NCBI GenBank assembly: GCA_020854105.1
Contig: JADZGB010000032.1
Coordinates: forward strand, 41,664 to 105,663
DNA from: Burkholderiales bacterium
GTDB lineage: Bacteria; Pseudomonadota; Gammaproteobacteria; Burkholderiales; SHXO01
Direction: 5' to 3'
Length of the DNA: 64,000 bases
In this document: positions 24,898 through 36,218 of the stretch, piece after piece
Layout: every line of letters starts with the position of its first letter
Position numbering within the stretch: the stretch's first letter is position 1
The notes under the pieces: model-generated
The model's database searches: none
Seen by the model: only the letters and a program-made list of their open reading frames with translations
Told to the model about the DNA's origin: nothing
Program-made: the position numbers and the translations under genes

Positions 24898-26264
24898 CAC
24901 CCCTCCAGCGTGGCATCCAGCGCGGCGAATGCGGCCTTCGCGAGCAACGCGATCTGGTCGTCGTCCACGACGTACGGCGGCATGAAGTAGACACAGTCCG
25001 CGATCGGCCGCAGCAGGATCCCGCGCGCCATCGCCTCCTGTGCGTAGCGGCGGGCGAATCCTGCGGGCGCATCGGCCACGTCGAAGGCCAGGATCATGCC
25101 GCACTGACGGAAGTGTCTGACACGCGGATGCGCACGCAGCGCCGCGCAGGCCGCGCTCAGGCTCGCGGCGCGTGCCCGGTTCGCCGCGAGCACGTCGTCC
25201 TGCTCGAAGATGTCCAGCGTGGCGAGCGCCGCGCGGCATGCCAGCGCATTGCCGGTGTAGGAGTGCGAATGCAGGAACGCGCGCGCGCTGTCGTCGCTGT
25301 AGAACGCCTCGTAGACGCGGTCGGTGGTGAGCACGGTCGACAGCGGCAGGTAGCCGCCGCTGATGCCCTTGGACAGGCACAGGAAGTCCGGCCGGATGTG
25401 CGCCTGTTCGTGTGCGAAGAAGGTGCCGGTACGGCCGCAGCCCACCGCGATCTCGTCGGCGATCAGGTGCACCTCGAAGCGGTCGCAGAGTTCGCGCGCG
25501 CGCCGCAGCCAGGCCGGGTGATGCATGGCCATGCCGGCGGCGCATTGAACCAGCGGCTCGACGATCAGCGCCGCGGTGCGCGCGTGATGGCGCTCCAGAT
25601 GTGCCTCGAGCGCCCCGGCCTGGCGCAGGGCGAAGTCCTGCGCGCGCTCGCCCGGCTGGGCGCGCCGCCAGTCCGGGCTGGGCAGCGTGTGCGCCGGCCG
25701 CAACAGCGTGGCGTACGCCTCGCGGAACAGCGGCACGTCGGTCACCGACAGGGCGCCGAGCGTCTCGCCGTGATAGCCGTCCTCGATGGCGAGGAAGCCG
25801 TCCTTCCCGGGCCGGCCGCTGTTGCGCCAGTAGTGCACGCTCATCTTCAGCGCGATCTCCGTAGCCGAGGCACCGTCCGAGGCGTAGAAGCAATGGCCCA
25901 GTGTGCCGCCGGTGAGCGCCGCGAGCCGTTCGGACAGCTGCACCACCGGCTCGTGCGTGAAGCCGGCGAGCATGAGGTGCTCGATGCGTGCGAGCTGGTC
26001 CTGCAGGGCGGCGTTGATGCGCGGGTTGCAGTGGCCGAACAGGTTCACCCACCACGAGCTGATGGCATCCAGATAACGCCGGCCGTCGAAGTCCTCCAGC
26101 CAGGCGCCCTCGCCGCGGCGGATCGGCACCAGCGGCACGCGCTCGTGCGACTTCATCTGCGTGCAAGGATGCCAGACCGCCGCCAGGCTGCGGCGCATGA
26201 ATTCGTGATTGCCGTTCATGAGGGAGGGGGAAGCGGATGGATGCGCTGCCGAAGTATGCATCAT
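24897..26264 (-). CDS. bioA: Adenosylmethionine-8-amino-7-oxononanoate aminotransferase
   Basis: 455 residues. BioA transfers the amino group of S-adenosylmethionine to KAPA, with PLP. Marks: RSLAAVWHPCTQMKSHE (typical BioA entry), YLDAISSWWVNLFGHCNPRI, FYASDGASATEIALKMSVHY, LIADEIAVGCGRTGTFFAHE and the PLP lysine in FLCLSKGISGGYLPLS. I keep ATG 26264 because AGAGG precedes it; the later ATG 26219 follows a CCCTCC stretch and has no ribosome site. It runs divergently from comM across 80 bp. Confidence 0.96.
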   Translation of the reverse strand: MMHTSAAHPSASPSLMNGNHEFMRRSLAAVWHPCTQMKSHERVPLVPIRRGEGAWLEDFDGRRYLDAISSWWVNLFGHCNPRINAALQDQLARIEHLMLAGFTHEPVVQLSERLAALTGGTLGHCFYASDGASATEIALKMSVHYWRNSGRPGKDGFLAIEDGYHGETLGALSVTDVPLFREAYATLLRPAHTLPSPDWRRAQPGERAQDFALRQAGALEAHLERHHARTAALIVEPLVQCAAGMAMHHPAWLRRARELCDRFEVHLIADEIAVGCGRTGTFFAHEQAHIRPDFLCLSKGISGGYLPLSTVLTTDRVYEAFYSDDSARAFLHSHSYTGNALACRAALATLDIFEQDDVLAANRARAASLSAACAALRAHPRVRHFRQCGMILAFDVADAPAGFARRYAQEAMARGILLRPIADCVYFMPPYVVDDDQIALLAKAAFAALDATLEG

Positions 26265-26344
26265 CGCCTCTGTGTCCCGGCAGGCGGCATCGGCAATGAC
26301 AAAGGGATATACTGCTCTGTGCTGCTCAGCAAATCCGGTGGCCG

Positions 26345-27844
26345 ATGTCTCTCGCCGTCCTCTACAGCCGTGCCCTGGCGGGCATGGACGCGCCCCTGGT
26401 CACGGTCGAGGTCCATCTGGGCAACGGCCTGCCCAGCTTCACCGTCGTCGGCCTGCCGGAGGCCGAGGTGCGCGAAGCGCGCGACCGCGTGCGCGCCGCC
26501 CTGCAGAATGCCGGCTTCGACTTTCCCGCGCGGCGCATCACCGTCAACCTCGCACCAGCCGAACTGCCCAAGGAGGGCGGGCGCTTCGATCTGCCCATTG
26601 CGCTGGGCATCCTCGCCGCCTCGCGCCAGATCGCCGGCAACACACTGGATTGCTACGAGTTCGCCGGAGAGCTCGCACTGACGGGGGATCTGCGCGGGGT
26701 GCGCGGCGCGCTCGCCATGATGCTGCAGGCACAGCGCTGCGGGCGTGCATTCGTCCTGCCTGCCGTGAGCGCGTCGGAGGCTGCGCTGGTGCGCGATGCC
26801 ACGGTCTACGGCGCGGACTCGCTGCTGGCCGTGTGCGCGCACCTGTGCAGGCGCGAGGAGCTGGCCCGCTGCGTGTGCGATGGCGCGGCGGGCGAAGCGC
26901 GCTATCCGGATCTGTGCGAGGTGAGGGGCCAGGCCAGCGCGAGGCGCGCGCTCGAGGTTGCCGCTGCGGGTGGCCATCACCTTCTCATGTCCGGCCCGCC
27001 GGGTACGGGCAAGACCATGCTGGCCGAGCGCCTGCCGGGAATACTCCCGCAGATGAGCTACGAGGACGCGCTCGAGACCGCGGCGGTGCAGTCCCTGTCG
27101 AGCGCCGGCTTCCACCCGCGCGACTGGCGGCGCCGGCCGTTCCGGGCGCCGCACCACAGTGCCTCCGCGGCTGCCCTGATCGGCGGCGGCAGCCATCCGC
27201 GGCCCGGCGAGATATCGCTCGCGCTGCACGGTGTGCTGTTTCTCGATGAGCTGCCCGAGTTCGATCGCGACGTGCTCGAGGTGCTGCGCGAGCCCCTCGA
27301 GTCGGGCCGCATCACCATCTCGCGCGCAGCGCGCCAAGCCGAGTTTCCCGCTCGCTTCCAGCTGGTGGCTGCGATGAATCCCTGTCCCTGCGGCTACCTC
27401 GGCCATCCTTCCGGGCGCTGCCGCTGCACGCCCGAGCAGGCCGACCGCTATCGCCGCAGGCTGTCCGGGCCGCTGGTCGACCGCATCGACCTGCACGTGG
27501 AGGTTGCCACGCTCGCGCAGAGCGAACTGCTGCGGCACTCCGGAGGCGAAGCGAGCGCGCAGGTCCGCGCGCGTGTGGCCAGCGCGCGCGAGCGTCAGCT
27601 GGCGCGCCAGGGTTGCCTCAACGCGCACCTGGGTGTGGGGCAGCTCGACCGCCATGCCACGCCGGACGCGGAGGGAATGCGCATCCTGCGCGCCGCCGGC
27701 GGCCGGCTCGGCTGGTCGGCACGTGCCTTCCACCGGGTGATGAAAGTGGCGCGTACCGTGGCCGATCTGGCCGCCGCGCAGACCGTGGAATCCGCGCACG
27801 TGAGCGAGGCCATCCAGTACCGGCGCGCATCGCCGGTCGCCTGA
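26345..27844 (+). CDS. comM: ComM/YifB family AAA+ ATPase (Mg-chelatase-like)
   Basis: 499 residues. ComM is a hexameric helicase that promotes branch migration during integration of transforming DNA. Domain order: N-terminal domain with LPSFTVVGLPEAEVREARDR and RRITVNLAPAELPKEGGRFD, the AAA+ core with Walker A MSGPPGTGKTMLAERLPGIL, FRAPHHSASAAALIGGG, Walker B GVLFLDELPEF, a zinc-like loop NPCPCGYLGH...CRCTPEQADRYRRRLSGPL (four Cys), and the C-terminal lid with ARAFHRVMKVARTVADL. A TATACT box at 26308-26313 is a good -10 candidate. Presence of comM alone does not show natural competence. Confidence 0.95.
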   Translation: MSLAVLYSRALAGMDAPLVTVEVHLGNGLPSFTVVGLPEAEVREARDRVRAALQNAGFDFPARRITVNLAPAELPKEGGRFDLPIALGILAASRQIAGNTLDCYEFAGELALTGDLRGVRGALAMMLQAQRCGRAFVLPAVSASEAALVRDATVYGADSLLAVCAHLCRREELARCVCDGAAGEARYPDLCEVRGQASARRALEVAAAGGHHLLMSGPPGTGKTMLAERLPGILPQMSYEDALETAAVQSLSSAGFHPRDWRRRPFRAPHHSASAAALIGGGSHPRPGEISLALHGVLFLDELPEFDRDVLEVLREPLESGRITISRAARQAEFPARFQLVAAMNPCPCGYLGHPSGRCRCTPEQADRYRRRLSGPLVDRIDLHVEVATLAQSELLRHSGGEASAQVRARVASARERQLARQGCLNAHLGVGQLDRHATPDAEGMRILRAAGGRLGWSARAFHRVMKVARTVADLAAAQTVESAHVSEAIQYRRASPVA

Positions 27845-28077
27845 AAGGATTGCAGCCGACCCTGCGCGCCAGCCTCATTCGCGCAGCATCCGGCGCGTCG
27901 TCCGCCCGTGACCATCATCAGGTGCACTCGCATCCGGCACGTGCTGTCGCGTCGTCCAGCCAGCGCGTCCACCTCGGTTCGGGGCGAGTTCACTCCCGGG
28001 ATAGCATCCATGCGCGCGTATGATGGCGCGACGACGGTCGCCACGGCGCCGCGCACGTTCCGGACTTCGCATCAGGC

Positions 28078-29115
28078 ATGAGCGCACCTTTGGACAGCTG
28101 GCGCGAGGAGCAGCGCGCCGCCTTCCTCTATCGCCTGCTCTCGCAACTCGAAGCGGGGACGGCGCGCGCACGGCTGTTCTCGGAACTCGCGTGCGAGGCC
28201 GAGGCGCAGTCGGCCATCTGGGCGCGCATCGCACGCGAGCAGGGCAGGGCCGCGCCAGGCGTCTATCGGCCCGATCCGCGCACGCGTCTCGTCGCTTGGC
28301 TCACACGCCGCTTCGGCCCGTACGCGATGCGCAGCGTGCTGGCCGCGATGAAGGTGCGCGGCATGTCGGTATACACCCGTACCGAGTTCGGCCATCCCAC
28401 GCCCGAGCCGGGCGCCGCACCCGAGCACCGCCACCACACGCTCGCCGGCGGCGGCAATCTGCGCGCCGCCGTGTTCGGCGCCAATGACGGCCTGGTTTCC
28501 AATGCCAGCCTGATCTTCGCCATTGCCGGTGCCAGCGGCGACCCCGGCCTGGTCCTGCTCAGCGGAGCGGCCGGCCTGCTGGCGGGCGCCTTCTCCATGG
28601 CGGCCGGCGAGTACGTTTCGGTGCGCTCCCAGCGCGAGATGTTCGAATACCAGATCGGCCTGGAGCGCGAGGAGCTGCGCGCCTACCCGGACGAGGAAGC
28701 AGCCGAGCTGGCACTGATCTACGAGGCACGGGGGCTGCAGGCGGAGCAGGCGCGCGAGCTGGCGGGGCGCATGACGGCCGACCCGGAGAAAGGTCTGGAC
28801 GCACTGGCGCGCGAGGAACTGGGCCTCAATCCCGACGAACTCGGCTCTCCCTGGGGGGCGGCGCTGTTCTCGTTCCTGGCCTTCGCCGGCGGTGCCCTGG
28901 TGCCGCTGCTGCCCTTCATTGTCCTGGAGGGGCCGCGCGCGCTTGCCGGCTCGATCCTGATGACCGCCCTGGCCCTGTTCACGGTGGGGGCGATGCTCTC
29001 CCTGTTCACCGGGCGTCATGCCGGGCGGGGCGGTCTGCGCATGCTGCTCATTGGCGGCGCTGCCGGCGTGCTCACCTGGAGCATCGGCCGCCTCCTGGGC
29101 GTCGCCCTGGCCTGA
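28078..29115 (+). CDS. VIT1/CCC1-type transporter with degenerate N-terminal ferritin-like domain
   Basis: 345 residues. The C-terminal two thirds is a VIT-family iron/manganese transporter: NLRAAVFGANDGLVSNASLI (TM1), GAAGLLAGAFSMAAGEYVSV with the conserved metal region, a cytoplasmic metal-binding segment rich in Glu (about 190-245, LEREELRAYPDEEAAEL), and three further segments. The N-terminal 50-100 residues follow the erythrin/ferritin-like helix pattern (WREEQRAAFLYRLL, LFSELACEAEAQSAIW), but where iron-binding relatives have E-x-x-H the sequence has A41 and Q44. So metal export to the periplasm or storage is likely, while the diiron centre seems lost. Confidence 0.85.
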   Translation: MSAPLDSWREEQRAAFLYRLLSQLEAGTARARLFSELACEAEAQSAIWARIAREQGRAAPGVYRPDPRTRLVAWLTRRFGPYAMRSVLAAMKVRGMSVYTRTEFGHPTPEPGAAPEHRHHTLAGGGNLRAAVFGANDGLVSNASLIFAIAGASGDPGLVLLSGAAGLLAGAFSMAAGEYVSVRSQREMFEYQIGLEREELRAYPDEEAAELALIYEARGLQAEQARELAGRMTADPEKGLDALAREELGLNPDELGSPWGAALFSFLAFAGGALVPLLPFIVLEGPRALAGSILMTALALFTVGAMLSLFTGRHAGRGGLRMLLIGGAAGVLTWSIGRLLGVALA

Positions 29116-29149
29116 GGCGGGCCTGTCCTGCAGTCGTGTACTTCAGTCG

Positions 29150-29178
29150 TTGCGGGGCCGGCCGATACGGGCTAACAT
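29150..29178 (+). promoter_or_regulatory. Candidate sigma70 promoter of metH
   Basis: TTGCGG (29150-29155), a 17-base spacer, TAACAT (29173-29178). Transcription would start near 29185, just at the 5' edge of the predicted SAM-II aptamer, which supports both predictions. Confidence 0.55.
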
Positions 29179-29187
29179 TCGGCCATA

Positions 29188-29240
29188 TCGCGCCGAGTTG
29201 ATCGCAGCTTGCGGGCGCTTAACAAATATCGCTAAAGCGC
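29188..29240 (+). ncRNA. SAM-II-type riboswitch in the metH leader
   Basis: The sequence folds as an H-type pseudoknot of SAM-II topology. P1 pairs 29190-29194 (GCGCC) with 29214-29218 (GGCGC). P2 pairs 29207-29213 (GCTTGCG) with 29230-29238 (CGCTAAAGC), leaving a TA bulge as in known SAM-II RNAs. CTTGCGGGCGCTTAACAAA and CGCTAAA resemble the conserved CUUGC, UUAAACA and GCUAAA blocks of the family. The gene downstream is methionine synthase. SAM-II is known mainly from Alphaproteobacteria. The SAH riboswitch core (CCGAGGAGCGCUGC) is absent. Confidence 0.72.
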
Positions 29241-29252
29241 GGGAGCCCCTGA

Positions 29253-29282
29253 AAACCCGTCCGCTTTCGCGAACGGGTTTTT
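29253..29282 (+). terminator. Intrinsic terminator (attenuator) directly before metH
   Basis: AAACCCGT and ACGGGTTT pair, then a C-A mismatch, then CGC/GCG around a TTTC loop; TTTTT follows at the end of the stem and the metH ATG comes six bases later. A competing helix, 29237-29243 (GCGCGGG) with 29256-29264 (CCCG..CGC, two bases bulged), would use the last P2 bases of the aptamer and the 5' arm of the terminator, a classic antiterminator. Confidence 0.8.
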
Positions 29283-29288
29283 CATTTC

Positions 29289-33014
<3,726 letters not shown>

Positions 33015-33022
33015 GACCGCAC

Positions 33023-33787
33023 GTGACGCAGGACCGATTCAGCGACGGGGAACTCGCCCGTTTCCAGGAGGATGGATTCGTCGTGGTGCGCGCCCTGGCC
33101 GATGCCGGCACCTGCCAGCGCATCCTCGACGTCGCCCGCGACCACCTCGCGCGCGCGATGGCGCCTGTCGAGTACGAGGCGCAGCTGCACTACCCTGGCG
33201 CGCCAGCATCGCTCGATGCGCCGGGCGGGCACACCGTGCGCCGGCTGCTGCAGGCCTGCGCGCGCGATGCCGCGTTTCGCCACTGGGGCGCGAGCGCGGC
33301 GCTCGCCGGGCGCCTGCGCCAGCTGCTGGGGCCGGAGGTCCTGCTGGCGCAGGCGCATCACAACTGCGTCATGACCAAGCAGCCGCGCTACAGCTCGGTG
33401 ACCGGCTGGCATCAGGACATCCGCTACTGGTCGTTCGCGCGGCCGGACCTGGTCTCGGTGTGGCTGGCGCTGGGCCGCGAGACCCCGGAGAACGGCTGCC
33501 TGTCCTTCATTCCGGGCACGCATCGCATGCACTTCGCGGGCGAGCGCCTCGATCCGGCCCTGTTCCTGCGCGAGGACCTGCCCGAGAACCAGGCACTGAT
33601 CGCACGCGGCCGGACGCCGGTGCTGGATGCGGGCGACGTGGTGTTCTTCCACTGCCGCACCTTCCATGCGGCGGGCGCCAACCGTACCGATGCGGCCAAG
33701 TTCTCGCTCGTGTTCACCTATCACGCGGCCGGCAACGCGCCGCTGCCAGGCAGCCGCTCCGCCAGTCTGCCCGACATCGCCCTCTAG
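33023..33787 (+). CDS. Phytanoyl-CoA dioxygenase (PhyH) family oxygenase
   Basis: 254 residues from GTG 33023, eight bases after the metH stop, so probably in the metH transcript. PhyH proteins are Fe(II)/2-oxoglutarate hydroxylases. The facial triad is visible: H-x-D in GWHQDIRYWSF and the distal His in FFHCRTFHAAGANRT; the 2-oxoglutarate Arg is likely the one in ANRTDAAKFS. Other family marks are FQEDGFVVVRALAD near the start and NGCLSFIPGTHRMH. Substrates of bacterial members range from lipids to amino acids and small natural products; nothing here identifies it. Its place behind metH under riboswitch control is unusual. Confidence 0.88.
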   Translation: MTQDRFSDGELARFQEDGFVVVRALADAGTCQRILDVARDHLARAMAPVEYEAQLHYPGAPASLDAPGGHTVRRLLQACARDAAFRHWGASAALAGRLRQLLGPEVLLAQAHHNCVMTKQPRYSSVTGWHQDIRYWSFARPDLVSVWLALGRETPENGCLSFIPGTHRMHFAGERLDPALFLREDLPENQALIARGRTPVLDAGDVVFFHCRTFHAAGANRTDAAKFSLVFTYHAAGNAPLPGSRSASLPDIAL

Positions 33788-33855
33788 CGTGGCGCAGGCA
33801 TCGCCGCGCCGCGCGCGCTGCACGCGCAGCGGCCAGGCCCCGGCGCTCACGTGCC

Positions 33856-33900
33856 GCGGACAGATCCTGCGCGCCCACGCGCTGCGGACAGATCCTGCGC
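33856..33900. repeat. Pair of perfect 17-bp direct repeats
   Basis: GCGGACAGATCCTGCGC stands at 33856-33872 and 33884-33900, 28 bp (start to start) apart, just upstream of the ATG at 33919. They could be two operator sites spaced by nearly three helical turns, or a small duplication. Confidence 0.8.
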
Positions 33901-33918
33901 TGCTGCTATCCTGAGGCG

Positions 33919-35463
33919 ATGTACGGACGCGACCTGCGCTTTCCCCTGTTCCTTGCCGGCCTGCTGTGTGCGCTGCCGGCACCGGCCGGCGAGTTGCGCC
34001 TGCACCGCTACACCGTCGGTGTGGACGAGGCGTTGCAGCAGATCAGCGTGCGCGCCTGCTTCGACGGTCCCGCGCCGCATTCCCTGGTGGCCGAGTCGCT
34101 CGATGCATCGCTGGCGCTCGCCGAGGCGCGCATCGAAGGCACGCGCACTCGGCTCGAACCCAACGGCGCGGAGCTCGGGCTCGCCGGCATGCAGGACGAC
34201 GGCTGCCTGAACTATCGCTCGGCATTGCTGATCCATGGCGGGCGGCATCAAGGCAGCAGCGGCGCGGCGCGGCGCGTCGGGCCGGATGTGGTGACCGACG
34301 TGGGCACCTGGCTGTGGCGGCCGCGGTCGCTGGCACAGAACGAGGACGTGGAGCTGCGCTTCATCCTGCCGCAGGGACTGTCCGTGTCGGCGCCATGGAC
34401 CGCGGTGCGCGACGCGCAGGGTGGCATCACCGCGTATCGGCTGGGCCGGACCCCGCACGACTGGCCCGCCGCCGTGGCCTTCGGCTCCTTCCGCGAGCGC
34501 GAAATCGACACGGGCGGCGCGCGGCTGCGCGTTGCCCTCCTGCACGGCGCACCAGCGGTCGAGTGGGATTTGGTGCGCCAGTGGCTCACGCGTGCCGCCG
34601 AAGCGGTGAGCACCTCGTACGGCCGCTTCCCGGTAGACGAGGCCCAGGTGGTGGTGGTGCCGGGAGCGCGCGGCGACGAACCCGTGCCCTGGGCGTTCGT
34701 CCTGCGCGGCGGACGGCCCGCGCTGCACTTCTTCATCAACCAGCGCGAGCCGCTCGCCGCCTTCATGGTGGACTGGACCGCGGTGCACGAGATGTCGCAC
34801 CTGCTGCTGCCGTACGTGCGGGCCGAGGACGCCTGGCTGTCGGAGGGCCTGGCGAGCTACTACCAGAACGTGCTGCGCGCGCGCGCCGGGATGCTGCCGG
34901 TGGCCGAGGCCTGGCAGCGCATGCACGCCGGCTTTCGCCGCGGCATGCGCAGCATGCCGGGCACCAGCCTGGCGGCCGCGACCGAGCGCATGCACCGCGA
35001 CGGCGCCTATATGCGCGTGTACTGGTACGGTGCGGCGCTGCTGTTCATGGCCGACCAGCGCGTGCGCGAGCGCACGCAGGGCCGGCATTCGCTCGACACG
35101 CTGCTGCGCGACCTGCGCGCCTGCTGCCTCGGGGGCCGGCAGGCGTGGCAGGCGGTCCGGCTGTTCGCGAAGCTCGACCAGCTGAGCGGCACCGGCGTGT
35201 TCTCCGAACTGTACGAGCAGCACATCGCCTCGACCCGCTTCCCCGATCTGGCCGAGACCTACCGCCGGCTGGGGATCGGCCCGAACGCGAGCGGAGAGAG
35301 CATCGAGCTGCTTGCGCAGGGGCCGCGCATCGCCGACCGCGACGCCATCATGTCGCCGCCCTCCGGCATGTCGCCACCCGCCGGCATGTCTCCGCCTTTC
35401 GGCACTCTCGCGCCCACCGGCATGAGTGCGCCTTCCGGCATCGCCCGTCCGGATCAGAGATGA
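33919..35463 (+). CDS. Exported gluzincin-type metallopeptidase with repeat tail
   Basis: 514 residues. Signal peptide about 1-24 (LFLAGLLCALPAPAG). The central region carries VHEMSHLLLPYV (HExxH) and, 20-odd residues on, WLSEGLASYYQNVL, whose Glu is the third zinc ligand; this is the M1/M61-type gluzincin layout. The N-terminal 250 residues are strand-rich, as in the M61 glycyl aminopeptidase family, and an all-helical part follows the active site. The last 30 residues are five copies of a six-residue MSPPSG-like repeat. It therefore looks like an active periplasmic or surface peptidase. It converges, with a 13-bp gap, on the archaemetzincin-like pseudoenzyme gene. Confidence 0.82.
   Translation: MYGRDLRFPLFLAGLLCALPAPAGELRLHRYTVGVDEALQQISVRACFDGPAPHSLVAESLDASLALAEARIEGTRTRLEPNGAELGLAGMQDDGCLNYRSALLIHGGRHQGSSGAARRVGPDVVTDVGTWLWRPRSLAQNEDVELRFILPQGLSVSAPWTAVRDAQGGITAYRLGRTPHDWPAAVAFGSFREREIDTGGARLRVALLHGAPAVEWDLVRQWLTRAAEAVSTSYGRFPVDEAQVVVVPGARGDEPVPWAFVLRGGRPALHFFINQREPLAAFMVDWTAVHEMSHLLLPYVRAEDAWLSEGLASYYQNVLRARAGMLPVAEAWQRMHAGFRRGMRSMPGTSLAAATERMHRDGAYMRVYWYGAALLFMADQRVRERTQGRHSLDTLLRDLRACCLGGRQAWQAVRLFAKLDQLSGTGVFSELYEQHIASTRFPDLAETYRRLGIGPNASGESIELLAQGPRIADRDAIMSPPSGMSPPAGMSPPFGTLAPTGMSAPSGIARPDQR
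35350..35439 (+). repeat. Five tandem 18-bp repeats in the peptidase tail
   Basis: The unit encodes M-S-P-P-(S/A/F)-G; copies are MSPPSG, MSPPAG, MSPPFG, TLAPTG, MSAPSG. Variation rises toward the 3' end. It makes a flexible Pro/Gly tail that may vary in copy number between strains. Confidence 0.85.
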
Positions 35464-35476
35464 ACCGCCTTCACCG

Positions 35477-36166
35477 CTAGGGCGCGAGGAGCCGCCGGGC
35501 AATGCCGGCCGAGACCAGGACGGACAGATCGGGTTCGCAATACCCCGCAGGGGCCGCGTCGAGCTCGCCGAGATTTCGGGGAAAGCCGAACACGCAGCGA
35601 TCGCTGTGTGCGTAGCCCGCCACGCGGGCGACGTTCTTGAGCACCATCTTCGCCACGCGCTCTGCGGTCATGCCGGGATCCTTGTCCTCGCCGCCGCGGA
35701 TCGCACGATCCTGCAGGCGGGCGAGCGAGACGACGATCACGTGATGCGGCGTGGCGGGCGTGCCGTTGCTCACCGCGAAATTGAAGTTGGCCGGACGCAG
35801 GCGCATGTCGTCCAGGATCAGCAGGACCTGCACGGTCTGCGCATGGCGGGTCCAGTCGATGCCACGGACCAGGTTCTCCGCCAGCAGGGCAGCGTCCATC
35901 TTCCCGATCGCGGGGCGCAAGGTTGCGAGTTCCACGCTGGTGGTCAGCACGTGCACGGGCGGTGCCAGTGCTTTCTCCAGGCGTTGCGTGAGCGCCGGGA
36001 GGAAACGCCGGTCCCCGATGTCGGCGTGCACGTGGAGGACCACCGCGCGCGGCCGCATCAGCTGGCCGGCCGGCTCGGCGTCCGCTGCATGCGCGCCCGG
36101 CAATGACACGACGAGGGCGCAGCACCAGGACGCGAGCAGCCGCCAGCGGCATGCACGGGACGGCAC
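35477..36166 (-). CDS. Archaemetzincin-like (M54) exported protein lacking the zinc motif
   Basis: 229 residues if started at GTG 36166, where a signal peptide begins (RWRLLASWCCALVVSLPGAHA, cut to its core LLASWCCALVVSL). Another start at ATG 36220 is possible but overlaps the start of the divergent gene. The mature part follows archaemetzincins: a helix with DAALLAENLVRGI, VQVLLILDDMRLRPANFNFA, HHVIVVSLARLQDR, and a tail RCVFGFPRNLGELD...GYCEPD like the C-x-M and D-x-C zinc-knuckle part. But where the family has HExxHxxGxxH the sequence is KNVARVAGYAH: the first two zinc His and the catalytic Glu are gone. It should be a non-catalytic relative. Confidence 0.65.
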   Translation of the reverse strand: MPSRACRWRLLASWCCALVVSLPGAHAADAEPAGQLMRPRAVVLHVHADIGDRRFLPALTQRLEKALAPPVHVLTTSVELATLRPAIGKMDAALLAENLVRGIDWTRHAQTVQVLLILDDMRLRPANFNFAVSNGTPATPHHVIVVSLARLQDRAIRGGEDKDPGMTAERVAKMVLKNVARVAGYAHSDRCVFGFPRNLGELDAAPAGYCEPDLSVLVSAGIARRLLAP

Positions 36167-36218
36167 GAGGGCCTGTGCTACGCTGGGCCAATACGAGAGC
36201 ACGGACGAGTCACCTGGC

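Noticed and set aside
29185..29250. SAH riboswitch before metH
   Set aside because: The conserved CCGAGGAGCGCUGC and AGGCUCGG blocks are not present, while the SAM-II pseudoknot pairs fully.
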